A stretch of DNA of 64,000 nt from assembly GCF_042477335.2 (NCBI RefSeq), contig NC_091246.1, forward strand, positions 179,487,001 through 179,551,000, in the 5' to 3' direction. Each line of letters begins with the position of its first letter. Positions within the stretch are counted from its first letter, which is position 1. This DNA comes from Ovis canadensis. Taxonomy: Eukaryota; Chordata; Mammalia; Artiodactyla; Bovidae. This document shows positions 33,979-45,050 of the stretch, one piece after another. The position numbers and the translations under genes are program-made. Below the pieces are notes generated by a model. The model worked only from the letters and a program-made list of their open reading frames with translations, made no database searches and had not been told where the DNA came from.

Positions 33979-34255
33979 GTTGCTGCTGCTGCTAAGTTGC
34001 TTCAGTCATGTCTGACTCTGTGTGACCCCATAGACGGCAGCCCACCAGGCTCCCCCATCCCTGGGATTCTCCAGGCAAGAACACTGAAGTGGGTTGCCAT
34101 TTCCTTCTCCAATGCATGAAAGTGAAAAGTGAAAGTGAAGTCACTCAGTCGTGTCCGACTCCCAGTGACCCCATGGACAGCAGCCTACCAGGCTCCTCTG
34201 TCCATGGGATTTTCCAGGCAAGAGTACTGAAGTGGGGTGCCATTGCCTTCTCCGA
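33979..34255 (-). mobile_element. Bov-A2 dimeric SINE with perfect target-site duplication
   Basis: Short GTTGCTGCTGCTGCTAAG end, two Bov-A units and the AAAGTGAAAAGTGAAAGTG linker. Flanked by GCTAAATTCATAT on both sides (33966-33978 and 34256-34268), 13 of 13 identical. Confidence 0.95.
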
Positions 34256-34268
34256 GCTAAATTCATAT

Positions 34269-35348
34269 AGACTTCTTTTATTATGAAAGTAATAATAATT
34301 CTTCCACTGTACTGCCCTCTCTATGTCCTTTGGAAAGTGGAGAAAGCTCTCATTGCCCCAGATCCAGAATGCATGCAAGAATTTCATCATCTGTCCTGCC
34401 TTCCATTAAAGACAATAGCCTTCAGATCTTCAGCTGGTAGGCAAATGTTCATTGCTATGGGGGCATCCGCTACGTCACCTAAACAGTAAGAAAGTTAATT
34501 TCCAAAGACGAGTCGCAATCCAACCGGAGGAACCTCACTTTCTCCCTTCCTTGGGCAGGGGCTGCTGACAGGGAAGGTTTGTCACCAAACCCCACCATAT
34601 CATTTTCAGCCATAACTCTTCTGCTCTTAATGGAATTTGAAGAGAGACAACTTCAACTTCATGTGCTATTTGAAAACTTGGAAGAAATCTTTAATAATTA
34701 GAATACTCCAGAAGTTTCCATTTTAATTTTCACTTGCCTTTTGTGTTGGAAGAAAAAAAAAGATAATGTAGTAGATAGATTTAGAATATACTCTTTTCAT
34801 CAAAAAGTTCTGTCTGTTATAATAATGGCATCTCCTTAAATATATGTTGTCATGGTCCCCAAACATCTGTCATTAAATCTGGTCACATTTGTATTCAAAA
34901 TAGTTCCCTCCATAAATTAGACTGTTACTTTGAACTTGCCTCGCAACTCACTCTCTTATACTCAAACTCATGGTGGAATTCATTCCACTCATAATATGGT
35001 TCAGACAGGTTCATACAGCTGAATTCATCACTGTGCTCCTGGTATCTCATTCAAGATGGAAGGTTGAAATTTCCAAATGAACACTTTCATAACCACCAGA
35101 TGAGGTATGAAATATGGTCCACATTCTGCTTTAAGTAAACTAAAGTTCCCGATCGTTGCTGGTTTTAATTTCATCACTGTCCATTAAGTTCCTAAATGTG
35201 CTGTGAATTTTCCTGAGTTAAGAAAGTAGCAGTGATTCCTACTGCCTCAAGTACGGTGTTATTTGTGAACAGTCAGAGATGGCTATAGGAACAGAGCCTG
35301 AAGTTTCACATGCAACACTTAATTTTTATTCCCTGTAATCCATTCCTG
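34269..35348. other. Unassigned non-coding stretch
   Basis: No recognised gene, RNA or repeat. Confidence 0.4.
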
Positions 35349-36762
35349 TAAAGATAATACTGTGAAAGTGCTGCACTCAATATGTCAGCAAATTTGGAAA
35401 ACTCAGCAGTGGCCACAAGACTGGAAAAGGTCAGATTTCATTTCAATTCCAAAGAAAGGCAATGCCAAAGAATGCTCAAACTACCACACAATTGCACTCA
35501 TCTCACATGCTAGTAAAACAATGCTCAAAATTCTCCAAGCCAGGCTTCAGCAATACGTGAACCATGAACTTCCAGATGTTCAAGCTGGTTTTAGAAAAGG
35601 CAGAGGAACCAGAGATCAAATTGCCAACATCCACTGGCTCATCGAAAAAGCAAGAGAGTTCCAGAAAAACATCTATTTCTGCTTTATTGACTATGGCAAA
35701 GCCTTTGACTGTGTGGATCACAATAAACTGTGGAAAATTCTGAAAGAGATGGGAATACCAGACCACCTGACCTGCCTCTTGAGAAATCTGTATGCAGGTC
35801 ACGAAGCAACAGTTAGAACTGGACATGGAATAACAGACTGGTTCCAAATAGGGAAAGGAGTATGTCAAGGCTGTATACTGTGACCCTGCTTATTTAACTT
35901 ATATGCAGAGTACATCATGAGAAACACTGGGCTGGAAGAAGCACAAGCTGGAATCAAGACTGCCAGGAGAAATATCAATCACCTCAGATATGCAGATGAC
36001 ACCACCCTTATGGCAGAAAGTGAAGAAGAACTAAAGAGCCTCTTGATGAAAGTGAAAGAGGAGAGTGAAAAAGCTGGCTTAAAGCTCAACATTCAGAAAA
36101 CTAAGATCATGGCATCTGGTCCCATCACTTCATGGCAAATAGGTGGGGAAACAGTGGCTAACTTTATTTTTTGGGCTCCAGAATTACTGCAGATGGTGAT
36201 TGCAGCCATGAAATTAAAAGATTCTTACTACTTGGAAGGAAAGTTATGACCAACCTAGACAGCATATTAAAAAGCAGAGATATTACTTTGCCAACAAAGG
36301 TCCATCTAGTCAAGGCTATGGTTTTTCCAGTGGTCATGTATGGATGTGAGAGTTGGACTGTGAAGAAAGCTGAGTGCCAAAGAATTGATGCTTTTGAACA
36401 GTGGTGTTGGAGAAGATTCTTGAGAGTCCCTTGGACTGCAAGGAGATCCAACCAGTCCATCCTGAAGATCAGTCCTGGGGGTTCATTGGAAGGACTGATG
36501 CTAAAGCTGAAACTCTAATACTTTGGCCACTTGATGCAAAGAGCTGACTCATTTGAAAAGACCCTGATGCTGGGAAAGATTGAGGGCAGGAGGAGAAGGG
36601 GACAACAGAGGATGAGATGGTTTGATGGCATCACTGACTCAATGGACATGGGTTTGGGTAGACTCTGGCAGTTGGTGATGGACAGGGAGGCCTGGTGTGC
36701 TGTGGTTCATGAGGTCGCAAAGAGTCGAACACAACTGAGTGACTGAATTGAACCGAACTGAG
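35349..36762 (+). mobile_element. BovB (RTE) LINE, RT domain to 3' end, pseudogenised
   Basis: The longest BovB here. The frame from 35362 carries RT fingers and palm, including A-G-F-R-K-G-R-G-T-R-D-Q and F-I-D-Y-G-K-A-F-D-C-V-D-H with its catalytic Asp. It ends at an in-frame TGA (35881-35883), then continues in the same frame from 35884 to 36249 with R-Y-A-D-D-T-T-L-M (YADD codons 35989-36000). A frameshift near 36165-36175 moves the reading to the frame of 36171-36518; a TAA at 36516-36518 follows, and the C-terminal part resumes at 36531-36746. The 3' tail is GACTGAATTGAACCGAACTGAG. The endonuclease is missing. It is inactive, but the RT palm is well preserved. Confidence 0.93.
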
Positions 36763-37027
36763 AGATGAATTCCTCAGTTTTCCACAACTGGTCTTAATTA
36801 ACTGAACCTGATATTCCCAACAGTATCTAACATGACATTTTCCAGTTCCCATTGACCAGCCTCTTCCCTGTTCCCCGCACATCTTGTTCATTCCCACCTT
36901 CCTGTCATTGACCTGTTTTTACTCCTTTCATGACCCAGAGAGATGCTTCACGTAGAGAGCCACTGGTATGGTCAGTCACGCTTCATTTCTCCCATTCACA
37001 CAGGTAATTTCTCCCTCATGTTAATTA

Positions 37028-37600
37028 ACATTTAAGGTCAAAGTTTAACATACATACAGTAGAGTACACATATCATAAATGTACAGGTCTATGTATTTTC
37101 ACAAAGAAAGCAAGCTTGTGTAAGCCCTCTGAGATCAAGAGATACAACATCATCAGCACCCCAAGGGGGCCCCTCTCTTATCCCCTGTCCAGTTAAAAAG
37201 CCCTGCCTAACCAAAGGTATCAAATGGCAACCCACTCCAGTATTCTTGCCTGGAGAATCCCACGGACGGAGGAGCCTGGTGGGCTACAGTCCACAGGGTT
37301 GCAAAGAGTCGGACACGACTGAGCAATTTCACTTTCACAACCAAAGTTATCCATTACTCCACACGACAGATTGCTTTTGCGGATTTTCAAACTTTGTATC
37401 AGTGAAATTTTCAGTAAATACTCTGTAGCATCTGGCTTCTTCCACTATTCTGGTTGTGAAACACAGCCACGCTCTTGTCTATGGCTGTGGTTTACTTTCA
37501 TTGTTGTATAAGATGCCATTGTATAAATCCATTAGCGTTTATTCACTGTGCTCTCGGGAAACTAGTTTGGGGCCATAACGATAATGGATAGTCTTCCACG
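37028..37600 (-). mobile_element. Old L1 (L1M-type) 3' region, antisense, split by a SINE
   Basis: AAGTTTAACATACATACAGTAGAGTACAC, ATGTATTTTCACAAAG, GAGATCAAGAGATACAACATCATCAGCACCCC, then after the SINE CTGTAGCATCTGGCTTCTTCCAC, TTTCATTGTTGTATAAGATGCCATTGTATAAAT and CTAGTTTGGGGCCATAACGATAATGG. This is the reverse complement of an L1M-type 3' region, strongly diverged. Confidence 0.65.
37222..37338 (+). mobile_element. 5'-truncated Bov-tA SINE in an old L1, with target-site duplication
   Basis: AATGGCAACCCACTCCAGTATTC to GAGTCGGACACGACTGAGC, with a TTTCACTTTCAC tail. Flanked by AACCAAAGGTATC (37209-37221) and AACCAAAGTTATC (37339-37351). Few differences from consensus, so a young insertion. Confidence 0.92.
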
Positions 37601-38159
37601 TGTCTTAGATACATACATGTATGCACTTTATCTATTGTTAATTCATCCCCATCATCTGGAGTTTATCATTTCTTGGTACTCTGGCTCAACTTTTAGCTGT
37701 CTACACCACAACCACACATTGAAGAGTCTCTCTGGCCACCAGAGTCCTCTCTGCCTACACACTAAGTAGAAGTACCAGAGAATTTTTAACCCCGGGAAAA
37801 ACAATAATTGGATCACCCAAGGGTGAGATTAACTAGAGTTTCATCCTGGCTTCCAGTGTTTCCCAGTGTAAAGCTTCAGACACTCCCACAGATAGGTTTC
37901 TTGATAATGCATGTTTTACTGGCTTCCTTTCCATGCCCATCTGGCTCACTCACTCCCCTACTTTTCCTGGAGTCACCTCCCAAATAAACTACTTACATTT
38001 AATAAATTCTTATCACAGGAACTACTTCTGGGTAAACCTAAAGTAAAACACTGCTTTTCTGCTCTATTCACTACTCTTTACAAAGGTAAGTGGTTTCCTA
38101 GAGATTATAGAATTAATCTTTAACTTATGAAAGTTTAACATCTCAGACAATTCAAAGGC
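37601..38159. other. Unassigned stretch between two antisense L1 pieces
   Basis: No gene recognised. It may be a more diverged part of the same antisense L1, but I could not align it by eye. Confidence 0.35.
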
Positions 38160-39110
38160 TTTCAGACATTTTAACTCCATTCACTCCTTCTTCCTTTTGA
38201 GCTTTTGTTGTCATGTTTTAAGTATACTTGAAACCCAATAATGTATTGTTTGTTTTATGCAGAGGATATTTAGATTTACTCGTATATTGTTTCCATTGTT
38301 CTTTATTTTTTCCTGTATTTACATGCTTCCGTATGGGATCCTTTTTCTTATACTTGAAGAAGAGCCTTTATTGTTTTTTTCCTTGTGGGTCTACTGGTAA
38401 TAATTTCTCTGCTTTTTGTTAGTCTGAAACGATTTTTACTTTGCTTTCTTTTTCAGAGTCTTTTTACTGGATATAGGATTCTAAATTAGCAGGATATTCC
38501 CCCCCACCCCACCCCCCCCCGCCCCGCACTCCCCACTCCCAGGATGTTGAAGCTGTCAGTCATAGTTTTCTGGCTTCCATTGTTTCTGAATGATATACTT
38601 GTTTCTTTAAAGGTAATATATATTTTTTCCTATATATTGGCTGCTTTTAAAATCTTTTGGGGTTTAATTTTTAACAGTTTTACTATGATGTGCTTAGGAA
38701 TGGGTGTCTTGTACTTATCTCACTTGAGGTTTGAAGCAAATCTTTTGGCTTGGAGTCTTGTAAATTTTAGGAAAATCTTAGCAATAACTCTCCAAATATT
38801 GCTTCTCACCCATTCTCTTTATCCTAACTTTTTGGACTCCAATGATATAAATATATTTGGCTTTTTACCACCTTCCATATACCTTTTATGCTCTTTTCTT
38901 GATAATTTTTCTTCCCATGGTTTAGTCTGATTCTTTTTTCCTTTTAAGTTATATTTAATCTGCCAGGAAGCCCATATATTAAGTTCTTAAGTTCAGTTAT
39001 AATATTTTTCAACTTCAGAATTTCCACTTGATAATATCTTTAATTTTCAATTCTCCAGTGAAATTGTTCATTTTATTAATTTCTTGAAAACAGTGACAAC
39101 AGTTATATGA
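38160..39110 (-). mobile_element. Old L1 (L1M-type) 3' region, antisense
   Basis: T-rich sequence in the order seen in antisense L1M 3' UTRs: AACCCAATAATGTATTGTTTG, GGGTCTACTGGTAATAATTTCTCTGC, TTTTTACTGGATATAGGATTCTAAATTAGC, TTTTCTGGCTTCCATTGTTTCTG, AGTTTTACTATGATGTGCTTAGG, CTTCAGAATTTCCACTTGAT. A C-rich insert of about 40 bases interrupts it at 38499-38540. The hydrophobic ORFs here (38228-38930) are read-through of T-rich repeat, not genes. Confidence 0.65.
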
Positions 39111-39693
39111 ATTTACTAATGGAGATATGTACGTTTCCTATGTCTGACTTTCTACAGTCCTCTTGATTTCTTGGCTAGTTTTCCTAACTTTGCATGCCCA
39201 GCTTTTGGGGTTTTTTGGTTTCTGTTTGAGTTTTGTTTTTAGTAACAATTATCACTTTAAAGCTCTGACAAGTGTTTTATTTCCTCCAAGAAAGGTTTTA
39301 CTTTTGTTTGTGGCAGGCAGTGAGAGTAGAAGTGAATCTTCATCTAATCTGGGATTGAGGTAATTTGGATGGAGTTTCAGTTTCTCTGAGGACTGGTGAG
39401 TTTCCTTCATTTCTGATGCTTGGTCTATTTCCAGTTGGTCCTTACTCCTAGAATGTAGCCCTTTAAGGGTTCCCGCTGAATGCATCAAGTGCTTATGAGG
39501 GCTTTTCTCCATTGGCAGATGCTTACTTTCATTGTTCCTTCAGCCCCATGAGACCATCAAAATGCCTCTAAGACACTACTATAAAATTTGCAAATATCCT
39601 GGCAGATAAGAAAGTGTCAAATGTTATATCTGCATCTCTGAATTTTCCTTTTCTCCAAAACCTTCAGAAGTCCTTGCTGCCTTAGAAGCTTCT
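39111..39693. other. Unassigned stretch
   Basis: Possibly the more diverged remainder of the antisense L1. Nothing else recognised. Confidence 0.35.
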
Positions 39694-39704
39694 CAGTGAT
39701 TTTA

Positions 39705-39921
39705 GTGGTGGTGGTGGTTTGGTCACTAAGTCGTGTCCGACTCTTGTGACCCCACGGGCCGCAGCCCACCAGGCTCCTCCGTGCATGGAATTTTCAGGCA
39801 AGAATATTAGAGTGGGTTGTCATTTCCTTCTGCAGGAGATATTCCCAACCCAGAGACTGAACCCCAGTCTCCTGCTTTGCAGGTAGATTCCTTTACTGAC
39901 TGAGACACCAGGGAAGCCCTG
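39705..39921 (-). mobile_element. Bov-tA SINE with target-site duplication
   Basis: (GTG)n-like tail, TAAGTCGTGTCCGACTCTTGTGACCCC, and a tRNA-like head ending GACACCAGGGAAGCCCTG. Flanked by CAGTGATTTTA (39694-39704) and CAGTGACTTTA (39922-39932), 11 bp with one mismatch. Confidence 0.92.
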
Positions 39922-39932
39922 CAGTGACTTTA

Positions 39933-41427
39933 AACAACAGTTTTAAACCCATCTTTTCCAGTGGTGTTGGTGCAAGGATGGCTCTGATGCAAAGTCTGCC
40001 AGAGCCTAACCAATGACCTACCCAGCAAAAGTCAAGTTCAAGCCCTTCCTCCTCTAAGAGTCTTCTCATTTACTCTGGACTCTATGGTTCTTTTCCATCT
40101 GTGAAATTTATTGACATGTTTAGTCTGCTTCATGCAGTTTAGTACCTGATCCCGTGCTCTTATTTTCCTTCACTAGTTTATAGAGTTACAGAATTAAATT
40201 ATCATAATATGCAATGTATAATATACATATGTAGTAAATAATGTACATAAAATATGATTACAATTATATAATCTATAGAAATAAGTAGTCATAAATCAAT
40301 ATCTCAAGCATTCCTAAATTCCCTGAGAGCCCAGGGTCTAGCATTTATATTGCTTTATAGTCATTAGAGGAAAACTTAGAAATCCAAGAAAACTGAAGAA
40401 GTGGACTCACTAATTAACTCTTATTTACCAGAAGGTCAGAATTAATTTGATTAATATTGCTCTGGGCAAGTTACTCAACATCTGTAAATCTCAATTTCCT
40501 CATCTGTAAACTAAGGGTTGTGGTACTACCTCACTGGATTGTTGGGAGGATTTAGTGAGATAATTTCTGTGAAATGCTTACAGTATGGCATTACAGTATG
40601 CATGTTCCATTAATGTCAGATATCAGAGCAAGAATAGAGGGTTCATGTTTATTTCCTGCTTCCTTTCAATGGGCATGCTCTCTGTATTTCAGAATATCCC
40701 ACTGATATTTAATTTTATGTCATTATGCAATGGTGCTTAGATATGGAACAACAAGCTGAAGGATTTTCTTGGGAGGACCTGTACTGATCTCACCACAACT
40801 CACACAGCAGGACATGTATTAATATGCAGGGTCACACTGAAGGCAAAAATCCCTATTTACTCTGGTTCTCAGTACCACCTCTTTCATACAGTCAGTTGCA
40901 AAATACTCATTCTCTGTACCTCTAGCATCCCAGGGGAGTCTCAAACAGATTCTTGAAAAGTACTCTGCCTCTCAACCCCTCATCAGTGTACAAAGCTCAG
41001 AGCTTTACCACAGCTAGTGTCCAGCCAAGAGGGTGACATTTTGTGCCAAGAGAAATTCTCTTCCATACTCTGGAAGGTCTGACTCGCAAGGTGCCACAGG
41101 AATCGGAATCCTCGCAGTCACCCCTGGGCCAGGGCCATTCTACAGTCTGTGCAGACATGAGGAGGATGCCCTGCTCTGGGCCTAGGTCACTCTGTCTCTG
41201 GGCACCAAGCTTAGATCACTTGCCATATGGAAGCACTTTCTCCAGTTTCTTTCTGTGTCCTCTTTCTCAGAGGGCAATCAATCCCCTCCAGGGAGTCCTT
41301 CTTCAGACACAGCTCCACATGCTCAGCTTCCTCCCAGAACTGAACTGGTATTTGGTTGGGGGGGGGGGGATTATCTATGCCTCTGAATTTATTTGCAACT
41401 ATTGCCAAGAGGGGGCACAGCAGGAGG
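39933..41427. other. Mostly unassigned, with one MIR
   Basis: Apart from the MIR listed separately, nothing is recognised. The 129-codon frame at 41043-41432 has no domain signature and runs into a G11 tract and a SINE, so it is not called. Confidence 0.4.
40462..40605 (-). repeat. MIR SINE, reverse orientation
   Basis: CTGGGCAAGTTACTCAACATCTGTAAATCTCAATTTCCTCATCTGTAAACTAAGG, then TACCTCACTGGATTGTTGGGAGGATTTAGTGAGATAAT, is the MIR reverse-complement order. Confidence 0.8.
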
Positions 41428-41598
41428 TGTAGGGCAGGAGACACAAGAGACTCAGGTTGAATTCCTGGGTCAGGAAGATCCCCTGGAGGAGGGCACAGCA
41501 ACTCACTCCTTTATTGTTGCCTGGAAAATTCCATGGGCAGAAAAACCTGGTCATGGGGTTCCAAAAAGTAGGACACGACTGAGTATACACACACGCGA
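41428..41598 (+). mobile_element. 5'-truncated Bov-tA SINE
   Basis: AGGAGACACAAGAGACTCAGG, CAGGAAGATCCCCTGGAGGAGGGCACAGCAACTCACTCC, ending AGTAGGACACGACTGAGTATACACACAC. The first part of the tRNA-like head is missing. Confidence 0.82.
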
Positions 41599-42130
41599 GA
41601 AGAAAGTTGAGATGTAGGAAAAGGCAAGGAAGAAAACTGATATTTATTGAGCACCTCTTGTATCTCCAGTCCTTCCTCTCTAGAAAAATAGAAAAGAAAA
41701 GAAAAATTCAGAAAGAAACTTATAATCTAAACAAAGTTGCTATAAACAACCGCTGGAGGTCGTCAGCCAGGAATATTCAGTCCTAGTCCAATCTGGTTTA
41801 AACTAACCTGGCTCCCATTATATTGGATTACCACCTTCCTTTTTCTCTGACCAAAAGTCACCTGCCTTCTCTAGCTCTCACTAACATCAAGTATCAAATT
41901 TCCTTTGCTTAATGTGGAAAAAGAGAAAAGCAAAGGCTCTCGGGTTCAGCAAGATGGTTTCCATTGAAATCTCTACCTGCCCCAGAGGAGGAACCAGAGA
42001 GAATGGAAATAGCCCTTGTAGAGAGGGCTGTACTTTGCAATTTGCTCCAGGCAACAAAGCAACTCAAAAACTGATGAACTAGAGTGCTTTTCTTGTCTAA
42101 CACTGAAAGATAAGTTCTCCTATAGAAGAA
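41599..42130. other. Unassigned non-coding stretch
   Basis: Nothing recognised beyond a short TGATATTTATTGAGCACC motif near 41638 of an old mammalian repeat. Confidence 0.35.
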
Positions 42131-42458
42131 TTTGTTGTTGTTCAGTCGCTAACTCTGTCCAACTCTTTGGGACCTCATGCACTACAGCATGCCAGGCTTC
42201 CCTGTCCTTCACTGTCTCCCGGAGTTTGCCCAAATTCATGTCCACTGAGTCAGTGATACCATCCAACTATCGCATCCTCTGTTGTCCCCTTCTCCTACTG
42301 CCCTCAATCTTTCCCAGCATCAGGGTCTTTTCCAAAGAGTCAGTTCTTTGCATCAGGTGGCCAAAATATTGGAGCTTCAGCTTCAGCATCAGTTCTTCCA
42401 ATGCATATTCAGGACTGGTTTCCTTTAGGATTGACTGCTTTGATCTCCTTGCAGTCTA
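42131..42458 (-). mobile_element. BovB 3' end, 5'-truncated, older copy
   Basis: TTGTTGTTGTTCAGTCGCTAACTCTGTCC tail, then the reverse complement of the BovB C-terminal coding region to CTCCTTGCAGTC. Several differences from the consensus; the tail is TTG-rich rather than TTCAG-rich. Confidence 0.88.
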
Positions 42459-42939
42459 AAAATACAGTAGAATGGGAGACTACAGATAAAAATGGTTCAA
42501 ATTTTGTATACAAAGGCTGGGGGAATCAGACCATATAGGTAATACAGATGCAATATGCACAAAATATAGCACTTCACCTCTCCATGGAGATAGACCCAGG
42601 GTTCTCCAGAGGGCTTTGGAAGGGGTGGGCTGCAAGAATCTGGATCAGAGGCTGAGCTTGGCACCACCCTTTCACCAAAAGCAGACAGTTTCAGGAGAGT
42701 GTTTAGAGAGATCCCTTAAGTCTGAGAGTCTGACAAAAAGAAAATAAAGTTGAACTTTGTTCCCTCTTTTTCTGGGCTGAGTTTCCCTTTATTTGACTCT
42801 CTTAATGAACCTGGTCCCAAGACTGTAATAGCAAATTATCTTAGACTCACCATCATATAACAAATTATATCACTTAAGAAACATTTTCTAAACAACGTTT
42901 AAAATATTTAGAAACAACTTTAGAATCATTTTCTAAACA
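42459..42939. other. Unassigned spacer between two BovB copies
   Basis: Nothing recognised. Confidence 0.4.
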
Positions 42940-43567
42940 ATGGGGAAAAATGGAAACAGTGACAGACTTTATTTTCTTGGGCTCCAAAATCACTGCAGAT
43001 GTTGACCACAGCCATGAAATTAAAAGACGCTTACTCCTTAGAAGAAAAGCAATGACCAACCTAGACTGCATATTAAAAAGCAGAGACATTACTTTGCTGA
43101 CAAAGGTCCATCCAGTTAAAGCTATGTTTTTTTTCTGTAGTCATGTATCAATGTGAGAATTGGACCATAAAGAAAGATGAGAGCCAAAGAATTGATGCTT
43201 TTGAACTGTGGTGTTGGAGAAGACTCTTGAGAGTCCCTTGGATTGCAAGGAGATCAAACTAGTCCATCCTAAAGGAAATCAGTCCTGAATATTCATTGGA
43301 AGGACTGATGCTGAAGCTCCAATACTTTGGCCACCTGATGCAAAAAACTTACTCATTGGAAAAGACCCTGATAGCTGATAAAGATTGAAGGCAGGAAGAG
43401 AAGGGGATGACAGAGGATGAGATGGTTGGATGGCATCACCAACTCGATGGACATGAGTTTGAGCAAGCTCCGAGAGTTGGTGATGGACAGGGAAGCCTGG
43501 CGTGCTGCAGTCCATGGGGTCACAAAGAATCGGACATGATTGAGCGACTGAACTGAAACTGACTGAA
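42940..43567 (+). mobile_element. BovB 3' region, 5'-truncated
   Basis: Begins at TGGAAACAGTGACAGACTTTATTTTC, downstream of the RT palm, and runs to the GACTGAACTGAAACTGACTGA tail. Frameshifts occur near 43125 and 43375. It lies head-to-head with the 42131-42458 copy and tail-to-tail with the 44363-44833 copy. Confidence 0.9.
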
Positions 43568-43995
43568 AAACATTTTCATACTTTTGGGCATCACTTTAGG
43601 CCAAGATAAAACATGAGAAACATGAGTTTCTCTTTTTTTAAAGGAAATTTTAAAGGACTTCAAGTAAAACTCTCCATATATATATTTCCCATTCTTGAAA
43701 GTTAAACCCTTCAGCAAGTGTGACACCTGCTAGAGAAGGTGACCATTCTGCTGCTGCTTTTCTGTGTCTTGCAAATGGGTTCAGTAGGTCTTTGGATAGC
43801 AAGGGCTTTAGGAAAGTCAGAATTATTATCAGGGATCAGGGGCTGCCGGAGGTCACTTGATTTCTTTGTGCGAACAGCAACATAGAAGAGTCTTGTTTGG
43901 ACTCAGCTGGAAGTGAAGGCACATCTGGAAGCTGCCTCAGTCCATTGGGACCACCAGGAAGCCACTCTGTAATTCTATCACATAAGCCTTTGTAT

Positions 43996-44259
43996 GGAGA
44001 AGGTGGCAACCCACTCCAGTATTCTCGCCTAGAGAATCCCATGGACAGAGAAGCCTGGTGGGCTGTTGTCCATAGGGTCACACAGAGTTGGACACGACTG
44101 AAGCGACTAAGCATGCATGCATGCATTCGAGAAGGAAATGGCAACCCACTCCAGTGTTCTTGCCTGGAGAATCCCAGGGACAGAGGAGCCTGGTGGGCTG
44201 CCGTCTATGGGGTCGCACAGAGTTGGACACGACTGCAGTGACTTAGCAGCAGCAGCAAT
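43996..44259 (+). mobile_element. Bov-A2 dimeric SINE with short target-site duplication
   Basis: Two Bov-A units in + orientation joined by a (GCAT)n linker at about 44110-44127 in place of the usual AAAGTGAAAAGTG linker, ending (AGC)n. Flanked by CCTTTGTAT (43987-43995 and 44260-44268). Confidence 0.9.
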
Positions 44260-44362
44260 CCTTTGTATACAGTCCAAGTAAAGTAGGGATTATATGGTAG
44301 TTTTATGGCTCTGTATCGTATAATGCAGTGTAATTTTTAATAAAGGGAGCAGTTTTGACATT

Positions 44363-44833
44363 CAGTTCAGTTCAGTTCAGTTCAGTCGCTCAGTCGTGTC
44401 CGACTCTTTGCAACCCCAAGAATTGCAGCATGCCAGGCTTCCCTGTCCATCACCAACTCCCGGAGTTCACTCAAACTCACGTCCATGGAGTCGGTGATGC
44501 CATCCAGCCATCTCATCCTGGGTCGTCCCCTTCTCCTCCTGCCCCCAATCCCTCCCAGCATCAGGGTTTTTCCAGTGAGTCAACTCTTCGCATGAGGTGG
44601 CCAAAGTATTGGAGTTTCAGCTTTAGCATCAGTCCTTCCAATGAACAACCAGGAATGATCTCCTTTAGAATGGACAAGCTGGATCTCCTTGCAGTCCAAG
44701 AGACACTCAAGAGTCTTCTCCAACACCATAGTTCAAAAGCATCAATTCTTCGGTGCTCAGCTTTCTTCAGAGTCCAACTCTTACATCCATACATGACCAC
44801 AGGAAAAACCATAGCCTTGACTAGACGGACCTT
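44363..44833 (-). mobile_element. Young BovB 3' end with target-site duplication
   Basis: (TTCAG)4 tail, then the low-divergence reverse complement of the BovB 3' region to CTAGACGGACCTT. Flanked by GTTTTGACATT on both sides (44352-44362 and 44834-44844), 11 of 11 identical. Minus-strand frame 44812-44561 encodes the C-terminal block containing M-Y-G-C-K-S-W; no RT catalytic motif. Confidence 0.95.
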
Positions 44834-44935
44834 GTTTTGACATTAGAAACAGTCAAAATGAAACATTTTTAACATACAATAGCATAGTGCACATGCAATT
44901 CTCAGAAGGGGTAATTTACACTACATAGTTTCTTT

Positions 44936-45050
44936 AGTCGCTAAGTCATGTCCACCTCTTTGCAATCCTATGGACTGGAGCCTGCCAGGCCCCTCTGTTC
45001 ATGGCATTCTCCAGGCAAGAATACTGGAGTGGGCCGCCATTTCTCTCTCA
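44936..45050 (-). mobile_element. Bov-A/Bov-tA 3' half
   Basis: TTAGTCGCTAAGTCATGTCC, GGAGCCTGCCAGGCCCCTCTGTTCATGGC, GAATACTGGAGTGGGCCGCCATTTC. The tRNA-like head is absent. Confidence 0.78.

Noticed and set aside
38228..38930. Consecutive hydrophobic frames resembling membrane proteins
   Set aside because: They lie in T-rich antisense L1 3' UTR; T-rich DNA gives Phe/Leu-rich frames by chance.
41043..41432. 129-codon frame
   Set aside because: No domain, ends in a G11 tract and runs into a SINE; an overlapping open frame exists on the other strand. Composition is enough to explain it.
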